A DNA stretch of 7,898 bases. Origin: CBDUWP01 sp965370955. GTDB lineage: Bacteria; Planctomycetota; Phycisphaerae; Sedimentisphaerales; Anaerobacaceae. Both the position numbers and the translations under genes were made by a program. The stretch is taken from NCBI GenBank assembly GCA_965370955.1, contig CBDUWP010000068.1, positions 1 through 7,898 on the forward strand, written 5' to 3'. Below, in pieces: positions 1-6,508 of the stretch (the stretch's first letter is position 1; each line of letters starts with the position of its first letter). The notes beneath the pieces are model-generated. The model made no database searches. It was not told where the DNA came from and was given only the letters and a program-made list of their open reading frames with translations.

Positions 1-1
1 A

Positions 2-196
2 AGCTACGGACAAGTCAGATGTCTGCCAGTAAAAATAGAGTGTAAAGGGACGGTAGAGCAGCTGTTTAATTTCTGTAAAGAACTAGATAATTCACAAAGA
101 ATTATAAGAATAGAGCAAGTTACAATCGATAATGATGAAAAATATAGCGGCCAACTGGTAATGCAAACACAGGCTTTTGTCTATTGTAAAAAATGA
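2..196 (+). CDS. pilO: PilO-like type IV pilus inner-membrane protein, C-terminal fragment (5' end outside window)
   Basis: An open frame enters from the left edge and ends at TGA 194-196, giving the last 64 residues. The fragment has the typical PilO/GspM C-terminal ferredoxin-like pattern: a hydrophobic strand (LPVKIECKG), a helix (VEQLFNFCKELDN), then IIRIEQVTI and a final strand with alternating hydrophobic residues ending FVYCKK. In type IV pili PilO pairs with PilN in the inner membrane and its periplasmic domain contacts PilP, linking the motor to the secretin. The downstream order (small anchored protein, secretin, later ATPase) supports this. No N-terminal membrane helix can be seen because it lies outside the window. 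GspM of a type II secretion system is the main alternative. The family call is by pattern only. Confidence 0.6.
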   Translation, partial: SYGQVRCLPVKIECKGTVEQLFNFCKELDNSQRIIRIEQVTIDNDEKYSGQLVMQTQAFVYCKK

Positions 197-202
197 AATA
201 AT

Positions 203-207
203 AAGGA
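203..207 (+). promoter_or_regulatory. Shine-Dalgarno-like site for the PilP/GspC-like gene
   Basis: AAGGA lies 12 bases before the GTG at 220. It supports that GTG as the start. The spacing is longer than ideal. The next in-frame Met is residue 32, inside the membrane helix, and would remove the cytoplasmic tail. Confidence 0.45.
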
Positions 208-219
208 AAGAAAATATTC

Positions 220-828
220 GTGAAAAATGATTTTGATAACAATTTGGCTGAATCGGCGCAGCTGCCCAGTGAAAAGAAAAAAATTATTGTGGCTGTCTGT
301 CTAGTGCTTTTTATGGCGCTGATGTGGTTTCGGATGTTGACAAAAGAAGGACCAGAGTCAGCTGAAGCTGTCGAGCTTACAACGGAAATGAAACAAGCCT
401 CCGCAAATGTCGCAGCTGCCGTAGCTGAAATAGTATTCGTGCAGTTGCCAATCGAAATAGGACGTAACGATATTATAGAACGTGATTTTTTTAGTGCCGA
501 AAATTGGAAACTGTTCGCAGAAGATAAACAAAAATGGCAAGGGTTGTCAAAAAACCAGAACAATCAAAATATAGCGAAAGCTGATGTGAGCGAGTTCGAG
601 CAAAGAATTAAAAATGTTGTTGATAAAATTAATTTACAGGCGATAGGAACAGGGCTTCGCCCAGAGGTTTTTATGAATGATAGCCTGTTAGCTATAGGGG
701 GATCAATTGTGGTGCAGGATGGCGAAAGTAATTTCACATTCAAAATTGTGAAAATAACAAAAAATGCCGTGACGCTAAACTCTAATGGTATAGCTGTTAC
801 GAAAAAATTGAGCCATCTTGATAAATGA
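220..828 (+). CDS. Membrane-anchored PilP/GspC-like pilus assembly protein (divergent)
   Basis: This is a 202-residue protein starting with GTG. Residues 1-20 are polar and end in a Lys run (KKK at 19-21), followed by one hydrophobic helix at about 22-38, so it is probably anchored in the inner membrane with most of the chain in the periplasm. Residues about 45-135 are low in recognisable motifs and contain an IERDFF segment (86-91), reminiscent of the short RDPF-like motif often seen in such linkers. Residues about 138-197 look like the small beta-domain of PilP and the homology region of GspC: a proline-containing strand (RPEVFMND), a Gly pair (GG 160-161), a hydrophobic strand (FTFKIVKI) and a closing VTLNSNG turn. 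In known systems this domain docks on the secretin N-terminal domain, and the gene here directly precedes the secretin, ending in an ATGA overlap with it. Unlike typical PilP it has no lipoprotein signal. The function is inferred from position and fold pattern; the exact family is uncertain. Confidence 0.55.
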   Translation: MKNDFDNNLAESAQLPSEKKKIIVAVCLVLFMALMWFRMLTKEGPESAEAVELTTEMKQASANVAAAVAEIVFVQLPIEIGRNDIIERDFFSAENWKLFAEDKQKWQGLSKNQNNQNIAKADVSEFEQRIKNVVDKINLQAIGTGLRPEVFMNDSLLAIGGSIVVQDGESNFTFKIVKITKNAVTLNSNGIAVTKKLSHLDK

Positions 829-2588
829 TCTATTTGGATATGAAAATTATGTGCGGCAGAAAAAAAATATTGGTGATTGTTGTGGCTGTGCTATTGGCTA
901 ATTGTTGGGCGATGGCGGCTGAAAGCGAAAATGATGAGTTATCGCAATTGCAGAATCATGCCTTCGCGAAGGATATGATGCTGGCTGATGCCTTGAGGTA
1001 TCTGGCGGCGAAATATAAGCAAAATCTCGCTCCGCCAACTAATATCACGGACAAAGTGGCTGTGGGGAATCTATATAACGTGACATTTGAGCAGGCTCTC
1101 GGGGCTGTATTAGGAGATAAATATATATACAAAACAGATGGCAACTTCATACGCATCTATCTGAAAAGCGGATATGAGGCGATGATAGAGCAGGAAAAAG
1201 CTAAAGAAATCGCTCAAATGGAAGACAAAAGCAGATTAGAGCTAAAGGTGTTTCAGCTGTATTACATAAGGGCTAAAGATATTGAATCGCTGATCAAGCC
1301 AGTCCTTAGCGAATCGGGCAAAATTAAATCCAGCCAAGAAGCCTCCACAGAAATATCTACAGGAGACGACGGCGTCTCTGGCGAAGCAGGCGGAGACAGC
1401 ATGGCACTTAATGACTCGATTGTTGTTTATGATTTCCCAGAAAATATTGAAAAGGTTGCATTCATTATAAAAACATTGGATGTCAGGCCTAAGCAGGTTT
1501 TGATAGAGGCGACCATCTTGAGCGCGACCTTAACAGAAGGGATGCAGTTCGGCGTAGATCTAAATATGCTCTCAGGATCAAATCTGATCGGAACGTCAGA
1601 TGCAGCACAGGACACAACGACTGGTATATCAAGTGTAAACAATGAACAAAATGTACTCCAGCAGATTCAAGGGCTTGTAAAGGGATCGCCTATGGAGACA
1701 TCCGGCTTTGCAGCGATTGGAACAAGCGGGATGAGAATCGGTATCAGAAGTGGGCCTATCACAGGATTTATAACGGCTCTGGAATCTGTTACTGATGTCA
1801 CGGTCTTGGCTAATCCAAAAATACTCGCGCTGAACAAACAGCTTGGGACAGTCTTTATCGGCCAAAAAATTGGATATCGAGACAGAACCACAATCGACTC
1901 AAGTGGGCAGGCAACTGTCGGTGAAGTTAAGTTTATGGATACAGGGACGAAATTGTCATTTAGGCCCTATATCGGAAACGATGGCTATATTAGAATGGAT
2001 ATCTATCCGAAAGACAGCTCTGGCGAGCTCGACAATCAGGGAATTCCAACTGAAACGACCGCAGAACTCAGTACGAATATACTCGTTAGAGATGGTCACA
2101 CAATCGTGATCGGAGGGTTGTTTAGAGATGCTATAACAAGTGCTAGATCGCAAATACCACTGATCGGAGATCTGCCGCTGATCGGAGCGGCTTTTAGAAG
2201 TACGACAGATGCGACCATAAGACAGGAAGTGATTGTGCTGCTTACTCCGCATATTATCGATAGCCCGGAACAGTTAAACGGTGACCAAAGAGCCGAAGAT
2301 GTCAGCAGAAAAAGATTCGCAGCTAAGCAAGCTCTCCAGTGGCAAACAAGAGCCTTCCAAGCTGATGAAAAATATACCAAAGCAGCAAAGCTATATCTCG
2401 ATGGTGACACAAAAGGTGCTATGAAAAAATTGAAGGAAGCCTTGAGTATCAGGCCAACATATTTAGAGGCTTTGCGGCTAAGAGATAGGATCGTCGGACA
2501 AACAGATCCAAATGAATATGAAAAGCTCGGCCGAAATGTACAAGAAGCAGTAGAACGTCAAGCTAGTGATAAATGGAAAAGAAGATAG
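825..2588 (+). CDS. pilQ: Type IV pilus / type II secretion outer-membrane secretin with C-terminal TPR-like tail
   Basis: This 587-residue secretin would form the multimeric outer-membrane channel through which the pilus or pseudopilus passes. An N-terminal signal sequence (RKK at 12-14, hydrophobic 15-29, AMAA at 29-32) suggests cleavage near residue 31. Residues about 46-112 resemble an STN/N0 domain. Residues about 138-222 form a secretin N1-type domain, interrupted by an acidic Gly/Ser-rich loop (about 167-192). Residues 225-478 carry the secretin core: VLIEATILSA, then LANPKILALNKQ, VRDGHTIVIGGL, IPLIGDLPLIG (444-454) and VIVLLTPHII. About 105 residues follow, including a TPR-like hairpin (about 517-550). 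The ATG at 825 overlaps the upstream stop (ATGA), but Met at 840 and 849 are in frame; 849 would give a more compact signal peptide. The symbol assumes a pilus context from the PilO-like gene upstream; GspD is the alternative. Confidence 0.9.
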   Translation: MIYLDMKIMCGRKKILVIVVAVLLANCWAMAAESENDELSQLQNHAFAKDMMLADALRYLAAKYKQNLAPPTNITDKVAVGNLYNVTFEQALGAVLGDKYIYKTDGNFIRIYLKSGYEAMIEQEKAKEIAQMEDKSRLELKVFQLYYIRAKDIESLIKPVLSESGKIKSSQEASTEISTGDDGVSGEAGGDSMALNDSIVVYDFPENIEKVAFIIKTLDVRPKQVLIEATILSATLTEGMQFGVDLNMLSGSNLIGTSDAAQDTTTGISSVNNEQNVLQQIQGLVKGSPMETSGFAAIGTSGMRIGIRSGPITGFITALESVTDVTVLANPKILALNKQLGTVFIGQKIGYRDRTTIDSSGQATVGEVKFMDTGTKLSFRPYIGNDGYIRMDIYPKDSSGELDNQGIPTETTAELSTNILVRDGHTIVIGGLFRDAITSARSQIPLIGDLPLIGAAFRSTTDATIRQEVIVLLTPHIIDSPEQLNGDQRAEDVSRKRFAAKQALQWQTRAFQADEKYTKAAKLYLDGDTKGAMKKLKEALSIRPTYLEALRLRDRIVGQTDPNEYEKLGRNVQEAVERQASDKWKRR

Positions 2589-4048
2589 GAAAAAAAAGGA
2601 GTGGTATATTGAAGTTTGCTAAGGATTTATATCTTGTAATATTAGCTATCGTGGTTTGTTATGCGATGATCGCCTTGTGGGGTGCGCTGGGGTTGACGGG
2701 CGGATCGAGAAATTTTGTCGTGATTGTCGCTTGCTGCGCCGTGATTGTCGGATCATCTATGGCGGCTTGGAGCATATTTAAACAAAATCAGGCAATCGAT
2801 ATTGTTATAAAGCAACTGCAAAGCAAAAGAGAAAGCGTCCCGCTATGGGGCAGCGGCTTAATGCATAATCTAAGCAGAGCTATCAATGAGCGTTTTCATA
2901 ACAGAAATGATGATGTGAATATGCTGTACAAGCAATTGAAAACGATGCAGATTCAATTGCAGCTTTCAAAAAGGCAAAAAACCAGTATCGAGTCAATTAT
3001 TTATAGTATTCACGACGGGGTGGTTGTGATCGATGAAGCGGACAAAGTGATGATGGCGAACGAGGCGGCAGGGGCAATGCTTGGCTTTGATTATCAGCAG
3101 GTAACACATTGTCCAGTTGCTGAGCTAGTTACGGTAAACGGTGATAAATTTGTGGATTTTCTGTGCCAAAGTAGAAAAAGCAAGGTCAAAGGAGCTAGAA
3201 AGGAACTGGATTTTGTCGTAAATGAATCGACAAGGACATACAATTGCACCATTTCTTTGATCGCTAATCCAAACAATGAAAATGATTGCGGAGCTGTGGC
3301 AGTATTGCACGATATCACGCATGAAAAAGAAATCTCGCAGATGAAAAGTGATTTTGTCAGCCATGTTTCTCATGAACTGAAAACACCGCTGGCTTCAATT
3401 ACTGCCTATTCGGAAATGCTGCTAGATGGAGAAGCTAATGATGAAAAAATGATGAAGCATTTTTGTACTGTTATTCAAACGCAGGCAGTACGGCTTAATC
3501 GGCTGATCGAAGATATTTTGAATGTTTCAAGAATAGAGTCAGGACTAGTCAAAATCGAAAAAGAACTGGTCAGTGTCACTGTGTTGATTGAAGAGCAAAT
3601 GCAAATGATTAAAGGATATGCAGAGGAGAAAAATATCAAAGTGGTTTATCCAAAGCCTATCGTGTTTGATCAAGTATATGCCGACAAAGATATGCTTAGT
3701 CAAGTGATCGTGAACCTTTTGAGTAATGCTGTTAAATATACGCCAAATGGAGGGACGATTACGACGGAAAGTTTGGTCGATGAAACCAATAGAATTGTGG
3801 CTGTTTCGATAAAGGATACAGGTGTCGGAATACCGCCTGAAGATATCGAGCATATCTTCGGTAAATTTTATCGGGTCGAAGCAAATAAACAGCAGGCAAA
3901 AGGAACTGGATTGGGACTTAACCTCGTTAAAAAAATTGTCGAGAAAGTACATGGCGGTAAAGTTTTTGTCACCAGCAAAGTCGGAGAAGGCAGCACATTC
4001 GGATTTGAATTGCCAATGGCTAACAGGCAAACAGCTAAAATGGTTTAA
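2573..4048 (+). CDS. PAS-domain transmembrane sensor histidine kinase
   Basis: This 491-residue kinase autophosphorylates on histidine and would pass the phosphate to a receiver, most likely the one encoded next. Two membrane helices (about 20-41 and 47-68) are separated by only a few residues, so there is almost no periplasmic sensor. A coiled-coil-like stretch (about 112-136) leads to a PAS domain (about 138-252, DGVVVIDE at 148-155). The H box is FVSHVSHELKTPL with predicted phosphoacceptor His267. The ATPase domain has an N box with Asn381 and Asn385, G1 DTGVGIP (415-421), F box IFGKFYR (428-434) and G2 GTGLGL (444-449); all expected motifs are present. The gene overlaps the secretin by 16 bases. 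The ATG at 2573 has no Shine-Dalgarno sequence; an in-frame TTG at 2609 follows a strong one and would give 479 residues. I keep the longer frame as the outer limit. The ligand cannot be read from the sequence. Confidence 0.95.
   Translation: MEKKIGKKRSGILKFAKDLYLVILAIVVCYAMIALWGALGLTGGSRNFVVIVACCAVIVGSSMAAWSIFKQNQAIDIVIKQLQSKRESVPLWGSGLMHNLSRAINERFHNRNDDVNMLYKQLKTMQIQLQLSKRQKTSIESIIYSIHDGVVVIDEADKVMMANEAAGAMLGFDYQQVTHCPVAELVTVNGDKFVDFLCQSRKSKVKGARKELDFVVNESTRTYNCTISLIANPNNENDCGAVAVLHDITHEKEISQMKSDFVSHVSHELKTPLASITAYSEMLLDGEANDEKMMKHFCTVIQTQAVRLNRLIEDILNVSRIESGLVKIEKELVSVTVLIEEQMQMIKGYAEEKNIKVVYPKPIVFDQVYADKDMLSQVIVNLLSNAVKYTPNGGTITTESLVDETNRIVAVSIKDTGVGIPPEDIEHIFGKFYRVEANKQQAKGTGLGLNLVKKIVEKVHGGKVFVTSKVGEGSTFGFELPMANRQTAKMV
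2595..2601 (+). promoter_or_regulatory. Strong Shine-Dalgarno site supporting an alternative TTG start at 2609 for the kinase
   Basis: AAAGGAG lies just after the secretin stop, seven bases before an in-frame TTG (2609-2611). Translation from there would begin KFAKDLYL after the initiator and still keep both membrane helices. The site could also be a chance product of Lys/Arg codons near the ATG at 2573, so the choice is open. Confidence 0.5.
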
Positions 4049-4064
4049 TAATGTTTGGAAATTT

Positions 4065-4069
4065 GGGGA
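4065..4069 (+). promoter_or_regulatory. Shine-Dalgarno-like site for the receiver gene
   Basis: GGGGA is placed seven bases before ATG 4077 and supports that start over the in-frame ATG at 4083. It also argues against the open frame that extends upstream through the kinase gene. Confidence 0.45.
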
Positions 4070-4076
4070 AATAGAG

Positions 4077-4460
4077 ATGGAAATGAAAAAAGTGTTAGTG
4101 GTAGATGACGAAATACATATCGTGCATGTGGTGGCGATTAAGCTGAAAAATAACGGATATGATGTTAGAACGGCTGAAAATGGACAGGTTGCTCTGGATA
4201 TCGTCAATGAAGATAGGCCAGATATTATAATTACAGATTATCAAATGCCAGTGCTGACAGGCGCTGAAATGGTGTCGATAATTCGAGGAAATGAAGAAAC
4301 AAAAGATATACCTGTGATTATGCTGACGGCTCGTAATTTTTCTTTTGATCAGGAACAGAAAGATCAACTCAAAATATCAGAATTTTTGAGCAAGCCATTT
4401 AGTCCAAAGGCTCTGTTGAAAATAGTGGATGATATCCTGTGCCACCAAACGGTAAACTAA
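4077..4460 (+). CDS. Single-domain CheY-like response regulator receiver
   Basis: This 127-residue protein is a complete receiver domain and nothing else. The acidic pair Asp10/Asp11 lies in VLVVDDE, the predicted phosphorylated Asp54 in IIITDYQMP, the switch Thr84 in VIMLTAR and the conserved Lys106 in LSKPF. It has no DNA-binding or enzymatic output domain, so a phosphorylated form would act by protein contact or as a phosphorelay step. It follows the kinase gene by 28 bases, which makes that kinase the obvious partner, and it precedes an HD-GYP gene with no receiver of its own, a plausible target. Start 4077 is chosen for its Shine-Dalgarno spacing and because VLVVDDE begins at residue 6, as usual for this family. 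The open frame continues upstream inside the kinase gene, but that part is in the wrong frame for the kinase and looks like a shadow. Confidence 0.95.
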   Translation: MEMKKVLVVDDEIHIVHVVAIKLKNNGYDVRTAENGQVALDIVNEDRPDIIITDYQMPVLTGAEMVSIIRGNEETKDIPVIMLTARNFSFDQEQKDQLKISEFLSKPFSPKALLKIVDDILCHQTVN

Positions 4461-4510
4461 AATAGTGGTAGAATTAAAAATAATGTAGATGTAATTGTGA
4501 ATGGAATTAG

Positions 4511-6139
4511 ATGCTGAATACTGCTAAAAAAATATTGAATGCAACACAGATGAGACAACTGAAAATGTTCGGTTCAGTTATTGCTAACTTTAATGCGAAT
4601 CTGGCTTTCTGCAGCAGTGACTGCGAGATAGTTTTTTATAACGATGCCGGATTTGAGCAAAGTTCAACGAATAACTTAAAGGATGTGGCAGGGCGAGTAA
4701 TCAAAGAAGAAAAGAAAAAAGATGCACAATGGACAGATGGAGATGTCTATCAGTTCGACGAAGAAAATACCTTTTTGGCTTGGCCACTAAGGCACGGCAC
4801 AGAAGTAATTGGAATCTTAATCATCGAAATGTTTGCCGACTGTAAACCATATTGCAAAACAATTAGCTATATGTTGAGACTGTTCAGCGAAAAAATGGAA
4901 GTCGAAGCTAAAACGAATAACCAAATCGAATTAGTGAGTGCGCAATTATCTGAAACCTATGAAGAATTGGTGCTGCTGCATAAATTGAGTGCGAATATGA
5001 AGGCTACCGAATCAGATCATCATTATCTGCAAATGGCTTGCGACAGCCTCACCGATATCGTGATGGTCGAAGGAATAGCAATCGTCTTAGATCGAGTGGT
5101 TAATGGATATACAAAGCCAGTGCTGGCGGCTGGGTCGGGATTGATCGATGTCGATGAGAAAATGATTTCTTTGATGAGCTCAAGACTGGCAACCGAAATC
5201 AATAACGGAAAAGCAGTACTGCTCGATAGTGATGTAGATGTGCCTTTTAAATATGAATGGCAGGAGAAAACAAAAAGTATTGTTATCGTGCCGCTATTCG
5301 GAAAAGACAGCTATAGCTCTGGCGGAACCGTCTTTGAAGAGGGCAGTAATATTATAGGGTTTATGGTGGCAGTCAATCGGCTGAATAAAAAAGACTTCGA
5401 TAGTATAGATATTAAGCTGTTTAATTCTGTGGCGAATAGCTGTGCTGTTTTTGTCGAAAATGAAAGGCTGTTCGGTGATTTGAAGGAACTGTTCATCGGA
5501 TCACTTAAAGCTCTTACTAGCAGCATAGATGCAAAAGATGCCTACACTAGAGGACACTCCGACAGAGTGGCGTTTATCTCTAAATGGATCGCAGAACATA
5601 TGGTGCAAAGAGGGTTGCTAGACGAAAGCCAGATCGGAAAAGTTTATCTGGCGGGACTGTTGCACGATGTTGGGAAAATGGGAGTCAATGAAGCTGTTCT
5701 ATGCAAAAATGGCAGGCTGAACGACGATGAAATGGATGTGATTAGAATGCATCCCTCAATCGGAGCAGGCATATTGAGCGGCATAAAACAAATGAAGGAT
5801 ATTATCTCGGGCGTACTGTGTCACCATGAAAGAGTAGACGGAACAGGATATCCCGGAAGGCTAAAGGGTGAACAGATAACTGTTTTAGCGAAAATAATTG
5901 GGCTAGCTGACAGCTTCGATGCCATGACAACAAAAAGAATCTATCGCGATGCAATGTCACTGGATAAGGCAATAAAAGAAATCAAAAAATGTTCCGGTTC
6001 ACAATTCGATGAGATTGTTACCGAAGTTTTCTTAGCGAGTGATCTTGATAAATTATGGTCAATGCTGCAAGATGATTTTAGCTATAATCAACAGCTCGCC
6101 GATTATGGCACAGAAGCTGTAGGGACTTTGATAAGATGA
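4511..6139 (+). CDS. GAF-type sensor / HD-GYP domain protein, predicted cyclic di-GMP phosphodiesterase
   Basis: This 542-residue, apparently cytoplasmic protein probably hydrolyses cyclic di-GMP. Residues about 15-130 look like a GAF-like sensor (late strand WPLRHGTEVIGILIIEM) and contain two CxxxC pairs (Cys34/Cys38, Cys111/Cys115). A helical linker (about 130-160) precedes a second GAF-like domain (about 160-318, with IVIVPLF and IIGFMVAVNR strands). The HD-GYP domain (about 328-510) has HSDRV (349-353), the HD pair His385/Asp386 in LLHDVGKMG, His414 in MHPSIGA, the HHE triplet (438-440), an intact GYP (446-448) in DGTGYP, and Asp467 in ADSFDAMT. All family metal-ligand and signature positions I can check are present, so it is likely active. 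No receiver or membrane segment is seen. The gene ends in an ATGA overlap with the STAS gene. Start ATG 4511 has only a weak GGA five bases upstream. The role is inferred from family knowledge; the sensed signal is unknown. Confidence 0.93.
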   Translation: MLNTAKKILNATQMRQLKMFGSVIANFNANLAFCSSDCEIVFYNDAGFEQSSTNNLKDVAGRVIKEEKKKDAQWTDGDVYQFDEENTFLAWPLRHGTEVIGILIIEMFADCKPYCKTISYMLRLFSEKMEVEAKTNNQIELVSAQLSETYEELVLLHKLSANMKATESDHHYLQMACDSLTDIVMVEGIAIVLDRVVNGYTKPVLAAGSGLIDVDEKMISLMSSRLATEINNGKAVLLDSDVDVPFKYEWQEKTKSIVIVPLFGKDSYSSGGTVFEEGSNIIGFMVAVNRLNKKDFDSIDIKLFNSVANSCAVFVENERLFGDLKELFIGSLKALTSSIDAKDAYTRGHSDRVAFISKWIAEHMVQRGLLDESQIGKVYLAGLLHDVGKMGVNEAVLCKNGRLNDDEMDVIRMHPSIGAGILSGIKQMKDIISGVLCHHERVDGTGYPGRLKGEQITVLAKIIGLADSFDAMTTKRIYRDAMSLDKAIKEIKKCSGSQFDEIVTEVFLASDLDKLWSMLQDDFSYNQQLADYGTEAVGTLIR

Positions 6140-6471
6140 ACATAAAAAGCCAAGATTATAACGACGTGACAGTTGTTAGCCTAAAAGGTGAATTTGATAC
6201 CGATTCGGCTAGTGCGTTCGCTGCCGCTATCTCAGAAATAATTGGAAAAGGGTTTACTGGAATTGTGCTGGATTTGAGCGATGTTGATTTTGTCGACAGT
6301 GTTGGATTGGAAAAGCTTTTGTGGGCTAAACAATACTGTATAGAAAATAGCTGCCAAATGAAAATTGCCGCAGCAAGTGTGAATTGTGCCAAAATTCTGG
6401 AAATAACCAGATTAGAAGCTGAATTTGATCGCTATGATGAATTGGCTGAAGCAGTTAAAAGTTTTGTATAA
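6136..6471 (+). CDS. STAS-domain protein (anti-sigma factor antagonist-like)
   Basis: This 111-residue protein is a lone STAS domain of the SpoIIAA/RsbV type. The pattern is an initial strand (VTVVSLKGEFDTDSA), a helix, a strand (GIVLDLSDVDFVDSVG), a helix, a strand (MKIAAASVN) and a last helix. Ser55 in DSVG sits where SpoIIAA-type proteins carry the serine phosphorylated by a partner anti-sigma kinase. That partner (RsbW/SpoIIAB type), a PP2C phosphatase and a sigma factor are all absent from the window. The ATG overlaps the HD-GYP stop in an ATGA, which suggests coupled translation and a functional link. It may be the output of a partner-switching branch or a scaffold for the machine; the sequence alone cannot decide. 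Domain assignment is firm; pathway is inference. Confidence 0.9.
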   Translation: MNIKSQDYNDVTVVSLKGEFDTDSASAFAAAISEIIGKGFTGIVLDLSDVDFVDSVGLEKLLWAKQYCIENSCQMKIAAASVNCAKILEITRLEAEFDRYDELAEAVKSFV

Positions 6472-6508
6472 AAGAGCCTCAAGAGTCTGAAAAAATATTG
6501 GTGAACTT

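Noticed and set aside
120..563. - strand open frame of 147 codons at the left edge
   Set aside because: It is opposite the PilO-like fragment and the PilP/GspC-like gene, both supported by pattern and context; its own translation is low-complexity.
894..917. Possible lipoprotein signal around Cys27 of the secretin
   Set aside because: The residue before the Cys is Asn, which fits the lipobox poorly, and a normal signal peptidase I site (AMAA) follows directly.
3822..4076. Upstream extension of the receiver open frame into the kinase gene
   Set aside because: The kinase frame there carries the G1, F and G2 motifs, the extension has no domain, and ATG 4077 with GGGGA upstream gives a receiver of normal length.
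3545..4207. Long open frame on the - strand (220 codons) opposite the kinase 3' end and the receiver gene
   Set aside because: It lies fully opposite two strongly supported genes, its product is rich in Phe, Ser, Ile and His without any domain pattern, and it looks like an antisense shadow of the coding strand.
4461..4510. Internal promoter between the receiver and HD-GYP genes
   Set aside because: The 50-base gap is AT-rich but I could not find a well-spaced pair of -35 and -10 elements, so no promoter is called.
6472..6508. Terminator-like hairpin between the STAS and ATPase genes
   Set aside because: Only a three-base-pair palindrome (CTCAAGAG) and a short A run are present; there is no stable stem with a T tract on the + strand.
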